DNA from: DATDAH01 sp963823495
GTDB taxonomy: Bacteria > Actinomycetota > Acidimicrobiia > Acidimicrobiales > DATDAH01
Direction of reading: 5' to 3'
Length of the DNA: 64,000 nt
NCBI GenBank assembly: GCA_963823495.1
Contig: CAWGLV010000001.1
Coordinates: forward strand, 3,162,001-3,226,000
The translations under genes and the position numbers were made by a program. Shown piece by piece: positions 8,240-17,826 of the stretch (position 1 is the first letter of the stretch; each line of letters begins with the position of its first letter). A model generated the notes under the pieces. That model did not search any database. It was not told the DNA's origin and was given only the letters and a program-made list of their open reading frames with translations.

Positions 8240-9268
8240 GTGACCCAGGCCTCTCCGCCGCCCGAGCCCACCACCGAAGACGCTCCCGACCACGACCGGG
8301 CCGCGCTCCTCGAGCAGGCTCTCTTCGAGGTGAAGAAGGTGATCGTCGGCCAGGACCAGGCCATCGAGCGCCTCCTGACCTGCCTCCTGGCCCGGGGCCA
8401 CGTCCTGCTCGAGGGCGTGCCCGGCGTGGCCAAGACCCTGGCCAGCGAGACCCTGGCCACGGTCGTGGGGGGGTCGTTCGTCCGGATCCAGTTCACGCCC
8501 GACCTGCTTCCGGCCGACATCGTCGGCACCCGCATCTACCGGGGCTCCTCGGAGTCCTTCGATGTCGAGCTCGGGCCGGTCTTCGCCAACTTCGTCCTGA
8601 CCGACGAGGTCAACCGGGCCCCGGCCAAGGTCCAGTCGGCCCTGCTCGAGGTGATGGCCGAGCGCCACGTCTCGATCGGCGGACAGACCTTCCCGGTCCC
8701 GGACCCCTTCCTGGTCCTGGCCACCCAGAACCCGATCGAGTCCGAGGGCGTCTACCAGCTGCCCGAGGCCCAGCGGGACCGCTTCCTGATGAACGTGCCG
8801 ATCGGCTACCCCTCGCCGACCGAGGAGACCGAGATCGTGCACCGGATGGGCGTGGCCCCACCGGCGGCGGCGCAGATCCTGTCACCGGAAGCCGTGCTCG
8901 ACCTGCAGGCGGCGGCCGACCAGGTGTATGTCGATCCCGGAGTCGTCGACTACGCGGTCAGCGTCGTGTTCGCCACCCGCGAGCCGGCCGACCACGGCCT
9001 TTCGGACCTCACGGGGATGATCGCCTACGGCGCCAGCCCCCGGGCCAGCCTGGGCCTGGTCGCCGCGGGGCGGGCGCTGGCCCTCCTCAGGGGCCGGGAC
9101 TACGCCCTGCCCCAGGACGTCTTCGACGTCGCCCCCGACGTGCTCCGCCACCGCCTCGTGCTCTCCTATGAGGCCCTCGCCGACGGCATCGACGTCGACG
9201 ACGTCCTCGTGCGGGTCCTCTCGACCGTGCCCGCCGCCGCCGTCACCCCCCGCTCACGACCGACGTGA
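8240..9268 (+). CDS. MoxR-family AAA+ ATPase
   Basis: MoxR ATPases act as chaperones with von Willebrand-A proteins in assembling or activating envelope and metalloprotein complexes. The 342-aa protein has Walker A GVPGVAKT (59-66), a Walker B/sensor region around FVLTDEVNRAPAKVQSALL and an arginine-rich sensor at YQLPEAQRDRFLM. The GTG start at 8240 is the first in frame. The stop overlaps the next start by 4 nt. It forms the standard MoxR-DUF58-VWA operon with the two genes that follow. Confidence 0.94.
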   Translation: MTQASPPPEPTTEDAPDHDRAALLEQALFEVKKVIVGQDQAIERLLTCLLARGHVLLEGVPGVAKTLASETLATVVGGSFVRIQFTPDLLPADIVGTRIYRGSSESFDVELGPVFANFVLTDEVNRAPAKVQSALLEVMAERHVSIGGQTFPVPDPFLVLATQNPIESEGVYQLPEAQRDRFLMNVPIGYPSPTEETEIVHRMGVAPPAAAQILSPEAVLDLQAAADQVYVDPGVVDYAVSVVFATREPADHGLSDLTGMIAYGASPRASLGLVAAGRALALLRGRDYALPQDVFDVAPDVLRHRLVLSYEALADGIDVDDVLVRVLSTVPAAAVTPRSRPT

Positions 9269-10209
9269 CCGGGCGCGCCGCCTCGGCTCCGCCCCGGGTC
9301 GCCGGGGCCCCCGCCGAGGACGTCCTGCGGCGGCTCCAGGTGGACATCACCCGGCGCCTGGACGGGATGCTCCACGGTGAGCACGAGGGGCTGGTCCCCG
9401 GCCGGGGCAGCGAACCCGGTGATGCCCGGACCTACGCCCCCGGCGACGACGTGCGCCGCATCGACTGGAACGTGACGGCGCGGATGCCCGACATCCACGT
9501 CCGGGAGACCGTGGCCGATCGCGAGCTCGCGGTCTGGGTGCTGCTCGACCGCTCGGCCAGCCTCGACTTCGGCACGGCGCGCTGTGAGAAGCGGGACCTC
9601 GCGCTGGCGGCCACCGCGGCCATCGGGTTCATCACCCTGCGCACGGGCAACCGCCTCGGCGTCCTCGTCGCCGGGGCGGAGGGCGTCCGGATCCTGCCCC
9701 CGGGCACCGGGCGCCGCCACCTCATGGGCACCCTCCACGCCGCCACCCAGGCCTCAGCGGTGGCCACCGAGGGCGCCGTGGACCTGACCGCAGCCATCGG
9801 CGCCCTGGCCCGCGCCGGCAACCGGCGGCGGGGCCTGATGGTCGTCGTCTCGGACTTCCTGGCGCCCCCGGGGTGGGAACGGGCCCTGCGGGGCCTGGCC
9901 CACCGGCACGAGGTCCTGGCCGTCGAGATCGTGGACCCCCGGGAGCTGGCCCTCCCCGACGTCGGTGTGCTCGAGGTCATGGATCCCGAGACCGGCGCCC
10001 AGCGGGAGGTCCTGACCTCCGCCGGGCTGCGGGAGCGCTACGCGGCCGCCGCCGGCCGTCAGCGCGACGACATCGCGCTCGCGCTCCGACGGGCCGGAGT
10101 CGACCACCTGGTCCTGCGCACCGACCGCGACTGGCTGCTGGACATCGTGCGCTTCGTCGGCCGCCGCAAGCAGCGCCGCCGGGTCGCGGCCGGGACGACG
10201 CACCGGTGA
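9265..10209 (+). CDS. DUF58 domain protein of the MoxR operon
   Basis: The DUF58 signature is clear: RTYAPGDDVRRIDWNVTAR, then DREL and a von Willebrand-like ILLDRSAS-type strand (VLLDRSASLDFG). DUF58 proteins accompany MoxR ATPases and are thought to scaffold the complex. The 314-aa length is ordinary. The GTG start overlaps the moxR stop by 4 nt, and the next gene starts 10 nt after its stop, so the three are co-translated or nearly so. No membrane helix is seen. Confidence 0.92.
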   Translation: MTGRAASAPPRVAGAPAEDVLRRLQVDITRRLDGMLHGEHEGLVPGRGSEPGDARTYAPGDDVRRIDWNVTARMPDIHVRETVADRELAVWVLLDRSASLDFGTARCEKRDLALAATAAIGFITLRTGNRLGVLVAGAEGVRILPPGTGRRHLMGTLHAATQASAVATEGAVDLTAAIGALARAGNRRRGLMVVVSDFLAPPGWERALRGLAHRHEVLAVEIVDPRELALPDVGVLEVMDPETGAQREVLTSAGLRERYAAAAGRQRDDIALALRRAGVDHLVLRTDRDWLLDIVRFVGRRKQRRRVAAGTTHR

Positions 10210-10219
10210 ACGACCGATC

Positions 10220-11188
10220 ATGAACTACCTCGCGCCCCAGTGGCTCTGGCTGCTGTCGGTCGTGGCCGTCCTCACGGTCCTCTACGCCCTCCTGCAGTGG
10301 CGCCGCCGATCGACCTTCACCGTTCGGTTCACCAACGTCGAGCTACTGGACTCGGTGGCCCCCAGGCGGCCGGGGTGGCGTCGCCACCTCGTGGCCGGGC
10401 TGTTGCTGGCCTCTCTCGCCCTGTTCGTCGTGGCCCTCGCCCGACCGACCCGGACCGAGGCGGCCCCGCTGGGCCCCGCGCTCGTCCTGGCCATCGACAC
10501 CTCCCTCTCGATGGACGCCACCGACGTGGCCCCCACCCGGTTGGAGGCCGCCCAGGCCGCGGCGGACGGCCTGATCGCGGGCTTGGCCGACAACGTGCGG
10601 GTCGGACTGATCAGCTTCAACGGCTCGGCCACGATCCAGGTCACCCCGACCGCCGATCATGACGAGGTCCGCGACGCGCTGGACCGCCTCGAACTGGCGG
10701 AGTTCACCGCCATCGGCGAGGCCGTCTTCGCCGGCCTCGATGCCCTCTCCATCGCCCAGCAGGACCAGGCGGCCACGGACCCGGACGGCGAGGACCTGCC
10801 ACCCGACCACATGGTCGTCATGTCCGACGGGGAGACCACGTCCGGTCGCTCCGACATGGAGGCCGCCCAGGCCGCGTTCGACGCCGGGGTGCCGGTCTCG
10901 ACCATCGCCTTCGGCACCCAGGGCGCCACGATCGACATCCCGGGCGAGGGTCCCGTCGACGTCTCGGTGAACGAGCAGGCGCTGGAGGCCATCGCCGAGT
11001 CCACCGGCGGCCAGTTCTTCTCCGCCACCACCGGTGACGAGTTGGCGGCCGCCTTCGCCGACATCGGGGGCACGGTGGACTCCGAGTCGGTCGAGCGGGA
11101 GGTCGGCAGCTGGTTCCTCGGCCTCGGCATCGCCCTGCTCGTGGCGACGTCCGCGCTGTCCCTGCTCTGGTTCAGCCGCCTGCCCTGA
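10220..11188 (+). CDS. membrane-anchored von Willebrand factor A protein (BatA-like)
   Basis: Two N-terminal membrane helices (about 5-25 and 54-74) are followed by a VWA domain with the metal-ion site DTSLSM (DxSxS), FTAIGEAV and SDGETT. A C-terminal helix (about 296-317) ends the protein. This is the BatA layout, in which the VWA domain faces the extracytoplasmic side and the protein partners MoxR and DUF58. The 322-aa length is typical. It converges with smc, with 25 nt between the stops. Confidence 0.93.
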   Translation: MNYLAPQWLWLLSVVAVLTVLYALLQWRRRSTFTVRFTNVELLDSVAPRRPGWRRHLVAGLLLASLALFVVALARPTRTEAAPLGPALVLAIDTSLSMDATDVAPTRLEAAQAAADGLIAGLADNVRVGLISFNGSATIQVTPTADHDEVRDALDRLELAEFTAIGEAVFAGLDALSIAQQDQAATDPDGEDLPPDHMVVMSDGETTSGRSDMEAAQAAFDAGVPVSTIAFGTQGATIDIPGEGPVDVSVNEQALEAIAESTGGQFFSATTGDELAAAFADIGGTVDSESVEREVGSWFLGLGIALLVATSALSLLWFSRLP

Positions 11189-11213
11189 GGCGCGGCAGGA
11201 CGCGCCCCGATCC

Positions 11214-14200
11214 TCAGTTGACCAGTTCGGAGTCGGTGACCCGCTCGGAGATGACCTTCGAGGAACCGCCGGGTTGCATGGTGACGCCGTACAGCACGTC
11301 GCCGGCCTCCATGGTGCGCTTCTGGTGACTGACCACGATGAGCTGGGCCTCCTGGCGGAACTCGGCCAGCAGGTCGAGGAAGCGGTGGAGGTTGACGTCG
11401 TCGAGCGCGGCCTCGACCTCGTCCATCACATAGAAGGGTGACGGACGGCTCCGGAACACCGCGAAGAGGAAGGCGAGTGCGGTGAGCGAGCGCTCCCCGC
11501 CGGAGAGCAGCGAGAGCTTGCGCACGTTCTTGCCCGAGGGCTTGGCGTCGATCTCCAGGCCCGTGTCGAGCAGGTTGTCGGGGTCGGTCAGGCCGAGCCG
11601 CCCGGTACCACCGGGGAAGAGCGTCGAGAACAGGTCCTCGAAGTTCTGGGCCACGTCCGCGTAGGCCGCGGTGAACACGTCGCGGATCTCGTCGTCGATG
11701 GCCCTGATGACCTTGCGCAGCTCCCGCCGGGACTCCTGCACGTCCTCCAACTGGCCGTTCAGGAACTCGTGGCGCTCCTGGAGCTGCTCGAACTCCTCGA
11801 GGGCCAACGGGTTGATCGGGCCCATCAGGCGCAGGTCCCGCTCGAGCTCCCGGGCCCGCCCCGTGGCCGTGGTGCCCTCCGGCAACGGTGGGCACTCGGT
11901 GGCCACCGCCCGGTCGGGCTCGCAGTCCAGCTCGACCCGCAGCGTCTCGATGGCGGTCTCCAGGCGCACCGCCACCTCGGCCTCGCGCACCTCTTCCCGC
12001 CCGGAGCGCTCACGGACCTCGGCCAGGTTGCGCTCCGCATCGGTGCGCTCCCGCCGCAGCCCGTCCAGGCGGGCGGCCACTCCCCGGACGGCCTCGGACT
12101 GCCGGCGGCGCTGTTCGCGCAGGCGGTCCAGCACCTGGTCGATCTCGGCCGACCGGACCTCGACCTCGGCCGAGAGGCGATCCACCGCCGTGGCCCGGGT
12201 GTCGATCTCGCTCCGTCGGCTCTCGGCGTGCTCCCGCTCGTGGGCGTCCTTGGCCAGACGGGGCTCGATCTCTCCGAGGCGCTGCTCGGCGACCCGGGTC
12301 CGCTCCCGCAGCGAGGCCTGGCGGACCTCGAGGTCCGTGCGCCGAGCCGCCAGCGCCGCGGCCCGCTCCTCGATGGCGCCCCGGAGGCTCCGCAGCTCCC
12401 GACCCGCGGCCCGGGCCGCGTCCTCGTCGACCTCCAACTCGGCCAAGCCCGCCTCCAGCTCGCTCACCCGGGCCTGCTCCCGACCGAGCCGGGCGGCCAC
12501 TTCGTCGCGGTGGGCGGTGAGGGCCTCACGTTCGGTCTCCCCCGTGCGGCGGTCCGCATCGACCCGGGCCAGCTCCTCCAGGGCGGTGGTGCGACGCCCG
12601 TCGTGCTCGTCGATCTCGCGGGCCACGTCGGCCTCGACACCCTGGGCCTCGACCAGATCACGCCGGGCGACCTCCTGGGCCTCGACCGCCGCATCGTGTT
12701 CCAGGCCTGCGGTCTCGGCCCGCGCCAGGGCTTCGTCCCGCGCGGCCTGGGTGGCGCCGCCCTGCGCCGAGCCCACCCGCCAGCCCGAGGGCCCGAACCG
12801 GTCACCGCGGCGGGTGACCACGACCGCGGCCGGATGGTCCTCGGCCGCATCGGCGGCCACGGTCCAGTCCCCCTCCACCGCCACAGCCGTGCCGACCAGG
12901 ACGTCCAGGACGGCGTCCACCTCGGGACGCCGGGAGCGGACGTGGGCCCGCACCGGCTCGCCGACCGGCGGGATCTCGCCGGAGGCACGGCCGTGGGCCG
13001 CAGGCAGGACCGCACCGGTGTGCTCGCCGTCCCGGAGCCGCTCGAGGGCCCGACGGGCGGCGGCGACGTCGGCCACCACGACGGTGCCGAGGGCGTCACC
13101 GATGGCGGCCTCCAGTGCGGGCAACCAACCGTCGTCGACCTCGATGGCCTCGAAGAGCGGGCCCAGGACCCCGTCGACCGCGGTGAGGTGATCGGCCCCC
13201 GAACGGGACCGGGCGTCCTCGAGCGCGAGGGCGAGGGCGTCGGCCCGAGCCGACCAGCGGTGGCGTTCGGCGTCGGCTCGGCGCAACGCGTCCTCGGCCC
13301 GCGTGAGATCGTGCTCGGCCCGGCCCCGGGCGTGCTCGGCCTCCTCCAGGGCATCGAAGAGGGGGCGCTCGGCCTCGACGATGCGCTCGATGTCCTCACG
13401 ACGACGGGCGGCATCGGCGTCGAGCCGCTCCGCCGCGACGGCCAACTCGGCCAACCGGGCCTCGAGCCGGTTCAGCTCGCTGGTGTCACGTTCGATGCCG
13501 CCGCGGCGGGCGATCAGCTCGCCCCGAGCCTCGGCGGCGCGGCCATCGGTGTCGGTGTCGGTGTCCGCGGCGCGTTGGTCGAACTCGACCCGGTCCTGTT
13601 CCAGCTGGGCGGTGGACCGGGCGAGGGCCTCCAGCTCGGGCCCCAGACGTTCGACCTCGGCCGCGTCGTCCGCCAACTCCTGGCGCAGCGTCGCCGCATC
13701 GGCCTCGAGGGAGAAGATCACCCCCTGGTCGGTGAACGACAGGCGCTCGCGCTCGATGCCCCGAGCGCGTTCCTTGAGGACCGCGGCGAGCCCGCGGGCC
13801 CGCTCCCGCAGCGACTCGAAGCGGACCAGGTCGTCGCCGACGTCATCGGCACCGCGGGCGGACAGCTCGGCCTCGGCTCGCGTCACCTCGGCGTCCAGGT
13901 GGGCCAGGCGGCCCTTGAGCTCCTCGCCCTCCCGCGCCAGCTCGGCCTTGGCGGTGACGGCCTTGTCGAGCCGGGTGCGCAGCTCGTCGATCTGCCGGCC
14001 GGCGATGTAGAGGCGGAGCGCCGTGAGCTCAGCGACCACGCCGGCGTGGCGGCGGGCCGCATCCGCCTGCTTCTCCAAGGGGCGGAGCTGGCGCCGGACC
14101 TCCCGCACGAGGTCCTGGAGCCGGTTGAGATTGCCCTCGGTGGCGGTCAGGCGGCGCTCGGAGCGCTCCTTGCGCTTGCGGTACTTGAGGATGCCGGCGG

Positions 14201-14690
14201 CCTCCTCGATGATGGCCCGTCGGTCCTCGGGCTTGGCGTTGAGGACCGCGTCGATCTGGCCCTGGCTGACGATGACGTGCTGTTGGCGACCGACCCCGGA
14301 GTCCGACAACAGGTCCTGGATGTCGAGGAGCCGGCAGGGGACGTCGTTGATGGCGTACTCGCTGTCACCGGAACGGAACAGCGTCCGGCTGATGGTGACC
14401 TCGGTGAACTCGATCGGCAGCAGGCCCGCCGAGTTGTCGATGGTGAGGGCCACCTCGGCCCGGCCGAGGGCAGGACGCTGGGTGGTCCCGGCGAAGATGA
14501 CGTCGTCCATCGCCTTGGACCGCACGATGCTCGGGGCCTGCGCGCCGAGCACCCAGCCGATGGCGTCGACCACGTTGGACTTGCCGCTCCCGTTGGGCCC
14601 GACGACCACGGTGATCCCGGGCTCGAGGTCGAGGCGGGTGGCGTCGGCGAAGGACTTGAAGCCCTTCATGGACAGTGACTTCAGGAACAC
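11214..14690 (-). CDS. smc: chromosome segregation protein SMC
   Basis: SMC is the condensin ATPase that organises and segregates chromosomes with ScpA and ScpB. The 1158-aa protein has Walker A GPNGSGKSNV (31-40) and long coiled coils either side of a hinge (about 490-640, around GVLGPLFEAIEVD). The C-terminal head carries the signature LSLLSGGERSLTALAF and Walker B FYVMDEVEAALDD. The GTG start at 14690 gives the conserved FLKSLSMKGFKSFAD opening. It follows mutM on the same strand, as usual in actinobacteria, but ftsY is not next: six other genes intervene. Confidence 0.97.
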   Translation of the reverse strand: MFLKSLSMKGFKSFADATRLDLEPGITVVVGPNGSGKSNVVDAIGWVLGAQAPSIVRSKAMDDVIFAGTTQRPALGRAEVALTIDNSAGLLPIEFTEVTISRTLFRSGDSEYAINDVPCRLLDIQDLLSDSGVGRQQHVIVSQGQIDAVLNAKPEDRRAIIEEAAGILKYRKRKERSERRLTATEGNLNRLQDLVREVRRQLRPLEKQADAARRHAGVVAELTALRLYIAGRQIDELRTRLDKAVTAKAELAREGEELKGRLAHLDAEVTRAEAELSARGADDVGDDLVRFESLRERARGLAAVLKERARGIERERLSFTDQGVIFSLEADAATLRQELADDAAEVERLGPELEALARSTAQLEQDRVEFDQRAADTDTDTDGRAAEARGELIARRGGIERDTSELNRLEARLAELAVAAERLDADAARRREDIERIVEAERPLFDALEEAEHARGRAEHDLTRAEDALRRADAERHRWSARADALALALEDARSRSGADHLTAVDGVLGPLFEAIEVDDGWLPALEAAIGDALGTVVVADVAAARRALERLRDGEHTGAVLPAAHGRASGEIPPVGEPVRAHVRSRRPEVDAVLDVLVGTAVAVEGDWTVAADAAEDHPAAVVVTRRGDRFGPSGWRVGSAQGGATQAARDEALARAETAGLEHDAAVEAQEVARRDLVEAQGVEADVAREIDEHDGRRTTALEELARVDADRRTGETEREALTAHRDEVAARLGREQARVSELEAGLAELEVDEDAARAAGRELRSLRGAIEERAAALAARRTDLEVRQASLRERTRVAEQRLGEIEPRLAKDAHEREHAESRRSEIDTRATAVDRLSAEVEVRSAEIDQVLDRLREQRRRQSEAVRGVAARLDGLRRERTDAERNLAEVRERSGREEVREAEVAVRLETAIETLRVELDCEPDRAVATECPPLPEGTTATGRARELERDLRLMGPINPLALEEFEQLQERHEFLNGQLEDVQESRRELRKVIRAIDDEIRDVFTAAYADVAQNFEDLFSTLFPGGTGRLGLTDPDNLLDTGLEIDAKPSGKNVRKLSLLSGGERSLTALAFLFAVFRSRPSPFYVMDEVEAALDDVNLHRFLDLLAEFRQEAQLIVVSHQKRTMEAGDVLYGVTMQPGGSSKVISERVTDSELVN

Positions 14691-14747
14691 GTCAGACCCC
14701 GCGGAACAGTGATGCTCCGGACGTTAGCCAGGACCCCTTCGCCGGTC

Positions 14748-14774
14748 GCGCACCCCACGGATCTCGGGGTGCGC
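14748..14774 (-). terminator. probable hairpin terminator after mutM
   Basis: A 9-bp perfect stem, GCGCACCCC (14748-14756) with GGGGTGCGC (14766-14774), has a 9-nt loop. It lies 28-54 nt beyond the mutM stop on the minus strand and before the smc start. No U-tract follows, as is common in high-GC actinobacteria, so termination is inferred from structure and position only. Confidence 0.5.
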
Positions 14775-14801
14775 CGTGTCAGCCCGTGCTCTGGATCCGA
14801 A

Positions 14802-15638
14802 TCAGACCTGGCACTGGCCGCAGAAGAACGTGCTCCGGCTGTTGGCCTTCACCCGGACGAGCGCGGCTCGGCACCGACGGCACGCCTCGCCCTCGCGGTC
14901 ATAGACCTGGTGGTGTTCCTGGTACTCCCCCGGCTTGCCCTGGATGTCGACGTACTGGCCGTCGGCGAGCGTCGAACCCCGGTACTTGATGGCGTCGTGC
15001 AGGGTCTCGACCAGGGACCGGTACAGGCGACGGATCTCCTGGGTGGAGAGGGAGTCCGACAGGCGGTCGTAGCGGAGCCCGGCGCCGTAGAGGATCTCGT
15101 CGGCGTAGATGTTGCCGATGCCCGCGATGAACTTCTGGTCCATCAGCAGCGGCTTCAGCTTCACGCTGCGGTTGACCAGCGCTTGGCCGAACTGGGTCCA
15201 GGAGACCGCCTGCTCGACGGGGTCGAAGCCGAGATGGGCCAACTCGGGCACCTCGTCATCCACCCCGTCGGCGTCGACCACGAACATCTCACCGAACTTG
15301 CGGGGGTCGATGAACCGGAGCTGACCCTTCTGGGTGAAGGTGATCACGACCCGGGTGTGGGTCTGCATCGCGTCCTTGTTCGCGTTGCGCCGGAGCTGGC
15401 CGCTCATGCCCAGGTGGATGACCAGCACGTCATCGGAGTCGAGGGACACGATCAGGTACTTGCCCCGCCGGTTGACATGGGTCACCTTGACGCCGTCCAG
15501 GGCCTTGACGAACGGCGCCTTCCTGCCGTGACGCCGGATGGAGCGGAGGTCGTTGACCTCGACGGTCTTGACCCGCAGACCGGCGATGTCACGCTCCAGG
15601 TCCCGCCGGATCGTCTCGACTTCAGGAAGTTCAGGCAT
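14802..15638 (-). CDS. mutM: formamidopyrimidine-DNA glycosylase MutM (Fpg)
   Basis: Fpg removes oxidised purines such as 8-oxoguanine and nicks the abasic site. The mature N-terminus PELPEVETIRRDL supplies the catalytic proline and Glu. The conserved lysine region is NRRGKYL. The C-terminal zinc finger has CRRC and, 16 residues on, CGQC. The 278-aa length is normal. ATG at 15638 was chosen because the enzyme needs Pro as residue 2; longer frames have no homology. The start overlaps the end of rnc by 8 nt. Confidence 0.96.
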   Translation of the reverse strand: MPELPEVETIRRDLERDIAGLRVKTVEVNDLRSIRRHGRKAPFVKALDGVKVTHVNRRGKYLIVSLDSDDVLVIHLGMSGQLRRNANKDAMQTHTRVVITFTQKGQLRFIDPRKFGEMFVVDADGVDDEVPELAHLGFDPVEQAVSWTQFGQALVNRSVKLKPLLMDQKFIAGIGNIYADEILYGAGLRYDRLSDSLSTQEIRRLYRSLVETLHDAIKYRGSTLADGQYVDIQGKPGEYQEHHQVYDREGEACRRCRAALVRVKANSRSTFFCGQCQV

Positions 15639-16365
15639 CGGCCGTCCGACTCTCGGTTTCGGCGCGGAGGGACCGCCACGCCTCGCGGGCGGCGGCCTGT
15701 TCGGCCTCCTTCTTCGACTTGCCCACACCGTGGCCTCGCTGGGCGCCACCGATGCGTACCACGGCGGCGAACCGCCGGTCGTGGTCCGGGCCACTGCCCG
15801 ACACCTCATAGCGGGGGACCTGGCCGTAGCGGCGGGCCGAGGCCTCCTGCAGGCGGGTCTTGTGGTCGGTCTCGCCCGGCCCGGCGACGGCACCGGCCAG
15901 GCGGTCGGCGACCAACGGCAACAGGAGCCGGCGCGCGCCGTCCAGTCCGCCGTCGAGGTACACCGCCCCGATCACGGCCTCCATCGCGTCGGCCAGGATC
16001 GAGCGCTTCGCCCGACCGCCGGTGGCATCCTCGCCCTTGCCCAGGCGCAGGTACCGGCCGAGGCCGAGCCCCGTGGCGACCTGCGCCAGCGCCTCGGTGC
16101 TGACCACCGCCGCGCGGGCCATGGCCAGGTCGCCTTCGGGCATGGCGCTCTCGACACCGAAGAGGTGGTCGGCGATGACCAGGCCGAGGACGGCGTCGCC
16201 CAGGAACTCGAGCCGTTCATTGGAGGCGATGCCGGGGTGCTCGGCGCACCAGGACCGATGGGTCAAGGCCTCGACGAGCAGAGCGGGCTCGTCGAAGGTG
16301 TGGCCGAGCCGAGCCGCGAGCTCGGTCATGGCGAGCTCGGTCATGGCGCCGTCGGTCATGTCCAC
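15631..16365 (-). CDS. rnc: ribonuclease III
   Basis: RNase III cuts double-stranded RNA in rRNA processing and RNA decay. The 244-aa protein has the signature NERLEFLGDAVLGLVIAD with its metal-binding Glu and Asp, a second acidic site in ILADAMEAVIGAVYLD, and a C-terminal dsRNA-binding domain (from about residue 170). Three nearby Met codons (16365, 16356 and 16344) could each be the start because the N-terminus repeats MTELAMTELA. It sits between acpP and mutM, the usual neighbours, and is probably translationally coupled to mutM. Confidence 0.95.
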   Translation of the reverse strand: MDMTDGAMTELAMTELAARLGHTFDEPALLVEALTHRSWCAEHPGIASNERLEFLGDAVLGLVIADHLFGVESAMPEGDLAMARAAVVSTEALAQVATGLGLGRYLRLGKGEDATGGRAKRSILADAMEAVIGAVYLDGGLDGARRLLLPLVADRLAGAVAGPGETDHKTRLQEASARRYGQVPRYEVSGSGPDHDRRFAAVVRIGGAQRGHGVGKSKKEAEQAAAREAWRSLRAETESRTADA

Positions 16366-16394
16366 GGGTCCGTCGTCACGCCATCGCCCCGGCC

Positions 16395-16685
16395 TCAGCC
16401 GAGGCGGGCGACCACGTAGTCCACGGCGTCGCGGACCGACTTGAGATCCTCGAGGTCCTCGTCCTCGATCCGGAACCCGACCGAGCGCTCCGAGAGCTCC
16501 TCCTCGAGGGCCTCCACGAGCTCGATCAGGGCCAAGGAGTCGGCGTCGAGGTCGTCCTGGAAGGAATGGCCCTCCTGGATCTGGCTCGGCTCGATCTCGA
16601 GGATGTCGGCCAGACGGTCCTGGATGAGCGCCAGGACCTCGGGACGGCCCATCGGGCCCTGTTCGACATGGGTCTCGGCCGGCAC
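16395..16685 (-). CDS. acpP: acyl carrier protein
   Basis: ACP carries growing fatty acyl chains on a phosphopantetheine arm. The attachment Ser lies in the DSL motif (DLDADSLALIELV, about residue 50). I chose GTG at 16685 (96 aa) because GGGGAGAG lies 7 nt upstream; ATG at 16652 (85 aa) would also give a full domain, and a longer frame to 16745 reads an unlikely Arg-rich leader. The protein is slightly longer than the usual 75-80 aa. It lies between plsX and rnc, as in most bacteria. Confidence 0.92.
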   Translation of the reverse strand: MPAETHVEQGPMGRPEVLALIQDRLADILEIEPSQIQEGHSFQDDLDADSLALIELVEALEEELSERSVGFRIEDEDLEDLKSVRDAVDYVVARLG

Positions 16686-16798
16686 GTGCGTACTCTCCCC
16701 GTTCGCTCGTCGTGATGGTCGAGCAAGCCTAGCCCCACCGAACACCCGACCGCGAGTTGTAGCCCCGTCCCTTTGAGTGCTTTCGCAGGTATTTCAGT

Positions 16799-17791
16799 TC
16801 ACGCCGGTGGCCGGATGGCCGCGGTGAGCCCGCCGACGAGGTCGGCCTCGACCATCTCGGCGGCCACCCGGACGGCGTTGACCACCGCACCGGCCGAGGA
16901 GGAGCCGTGGCTGATGATGCACACCCCGTCCACCCCCAGGAGCATCGCCCCCCCGGTCGTGTCCGGGTCCAGTTGCTCGGCCAGCGGGAGGAGCGCGGGC
17001 AGGAGCACGTCGGCGGCCGCCCGGGTCTCCTCGGTCGACCCGAAGACCTCGTAGATCGCGCCGACGATGGCCTTCAGGCCGCCCTCGAGGGTCTTGAGGG
17101 CCACGTTGCCGGTGAAGCCGTCGGTCACCACCACGTCGGCCTCGTCGCCCATGAGGTCGCGCCCCTCGACGTTGCCCACGAAGGTGGCGCCGACCGCCCC
17201 GACGGCGCCGGCCGCCAGCAGGGCATGGGTCTCCTTGACCAGTGGCGAGCCCTTCGTCGGCTCCTCACCGATGGAGAGCAGGGCCACCCGCGGCGTCTCG
17301 ATGCCGTAACGCCGGCGGGCGAACACCGCCCCCATGAGGGCGAACTGGACGAGCATCTCGGGCAGGCACTCGGCATTGGCCCCGGCGTCGAGCATGACCG
17401 TCGGCCGGTCGTGGCCCGGCGCCGGGATCGGGGTGGCGATGGCCGGTCGGTTGACGCCCTTGATGCGTCCCATGCGCAGGAGGGCCGACCCCATCGTGGC
17501 CCCGGTGTTGCCGGCACTGACCATCGCCGACGCGCGACCGTCGCGCACCGCCTCGGCGGCGCGGACCAACGAGGAGTCCTTCATCCGACGGACGCTCTTG
17601 GCCGGATCGGCGTCCATGGCGATGACCTCGGACGCCGGGATGACCTCGAGGCCCCCGGTGTCGCCCAGGTCCTCGGGTCGTCCGACGAGGACGACGGGCA
17701 CCTCGAGCTCGGCCGAGGCCTGGACCGCGCCGGCGACGATCTCGGCGGGGGCCTTGTCGCCCCCCATGGCATCGACGGCGACCGGGAGCAT
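16799..17791 (-). CDS. plsX: phosphate acyltransferase PlsX
   Basis: PlsX converts acyl-ACP and phosphate to acyl-phosphate at the membrane for phospholipid synthesis. The start MLPVAVDAMGGDKAPAEIV and the internal GNTGATMGSALL, LDAGANAECLPE and VVTDGFTGNVALKTLEG patterns are diagnostic. The 330-aa length is normal. A GGAG lies about 10 nt before ATG 17791. It follows rpmF by 35 nt and precedes acpP, forming the common rpmF-plsX-acpP set. Confidence 0.96.
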   Translation of the reverse strand: MLPVAVDAMGGDKAPAEIVAGAVQASAELEVPVVLVGRPEDLGDTGGLEVIPASEVIAMDADPAKSVRRMKDSSLVRAAEAVRDGRASAMVSAGNTGATMGSALLRMGRIKGVNRPAIATPIPAPGHDRPTVMLDAGANAECLPEMLVQFALMGAVFARRRYGIETPRVALLSIGEEPTKGSPLVKETHALLAAGAVGAVGATFVGNVEGRDLMGDEADVVVTDGFTGNVALKTLEGGLKAIVGAIYEVFGSTEETRAAADVLLPALLPLAEQLDPDTTGGAMLLGVDGVCIISHGSSSAGAVVNAVRVAAEMVEADLVGGLTAAIRPPA

Positions 17792-17826
17792 CGAGCCGTT
17801 CTCCCCCCTGCTCGGAACGCTCGGGC

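Noticed and set aside
11769..14678. 969-codon open frame on the plus strand, opposite smc
   Set aside because: It is the complement of the SMC coiled coil; its Leu/Gly/Arg-rich translation has no family pattern, while the minus strand gives a full SMC protein.
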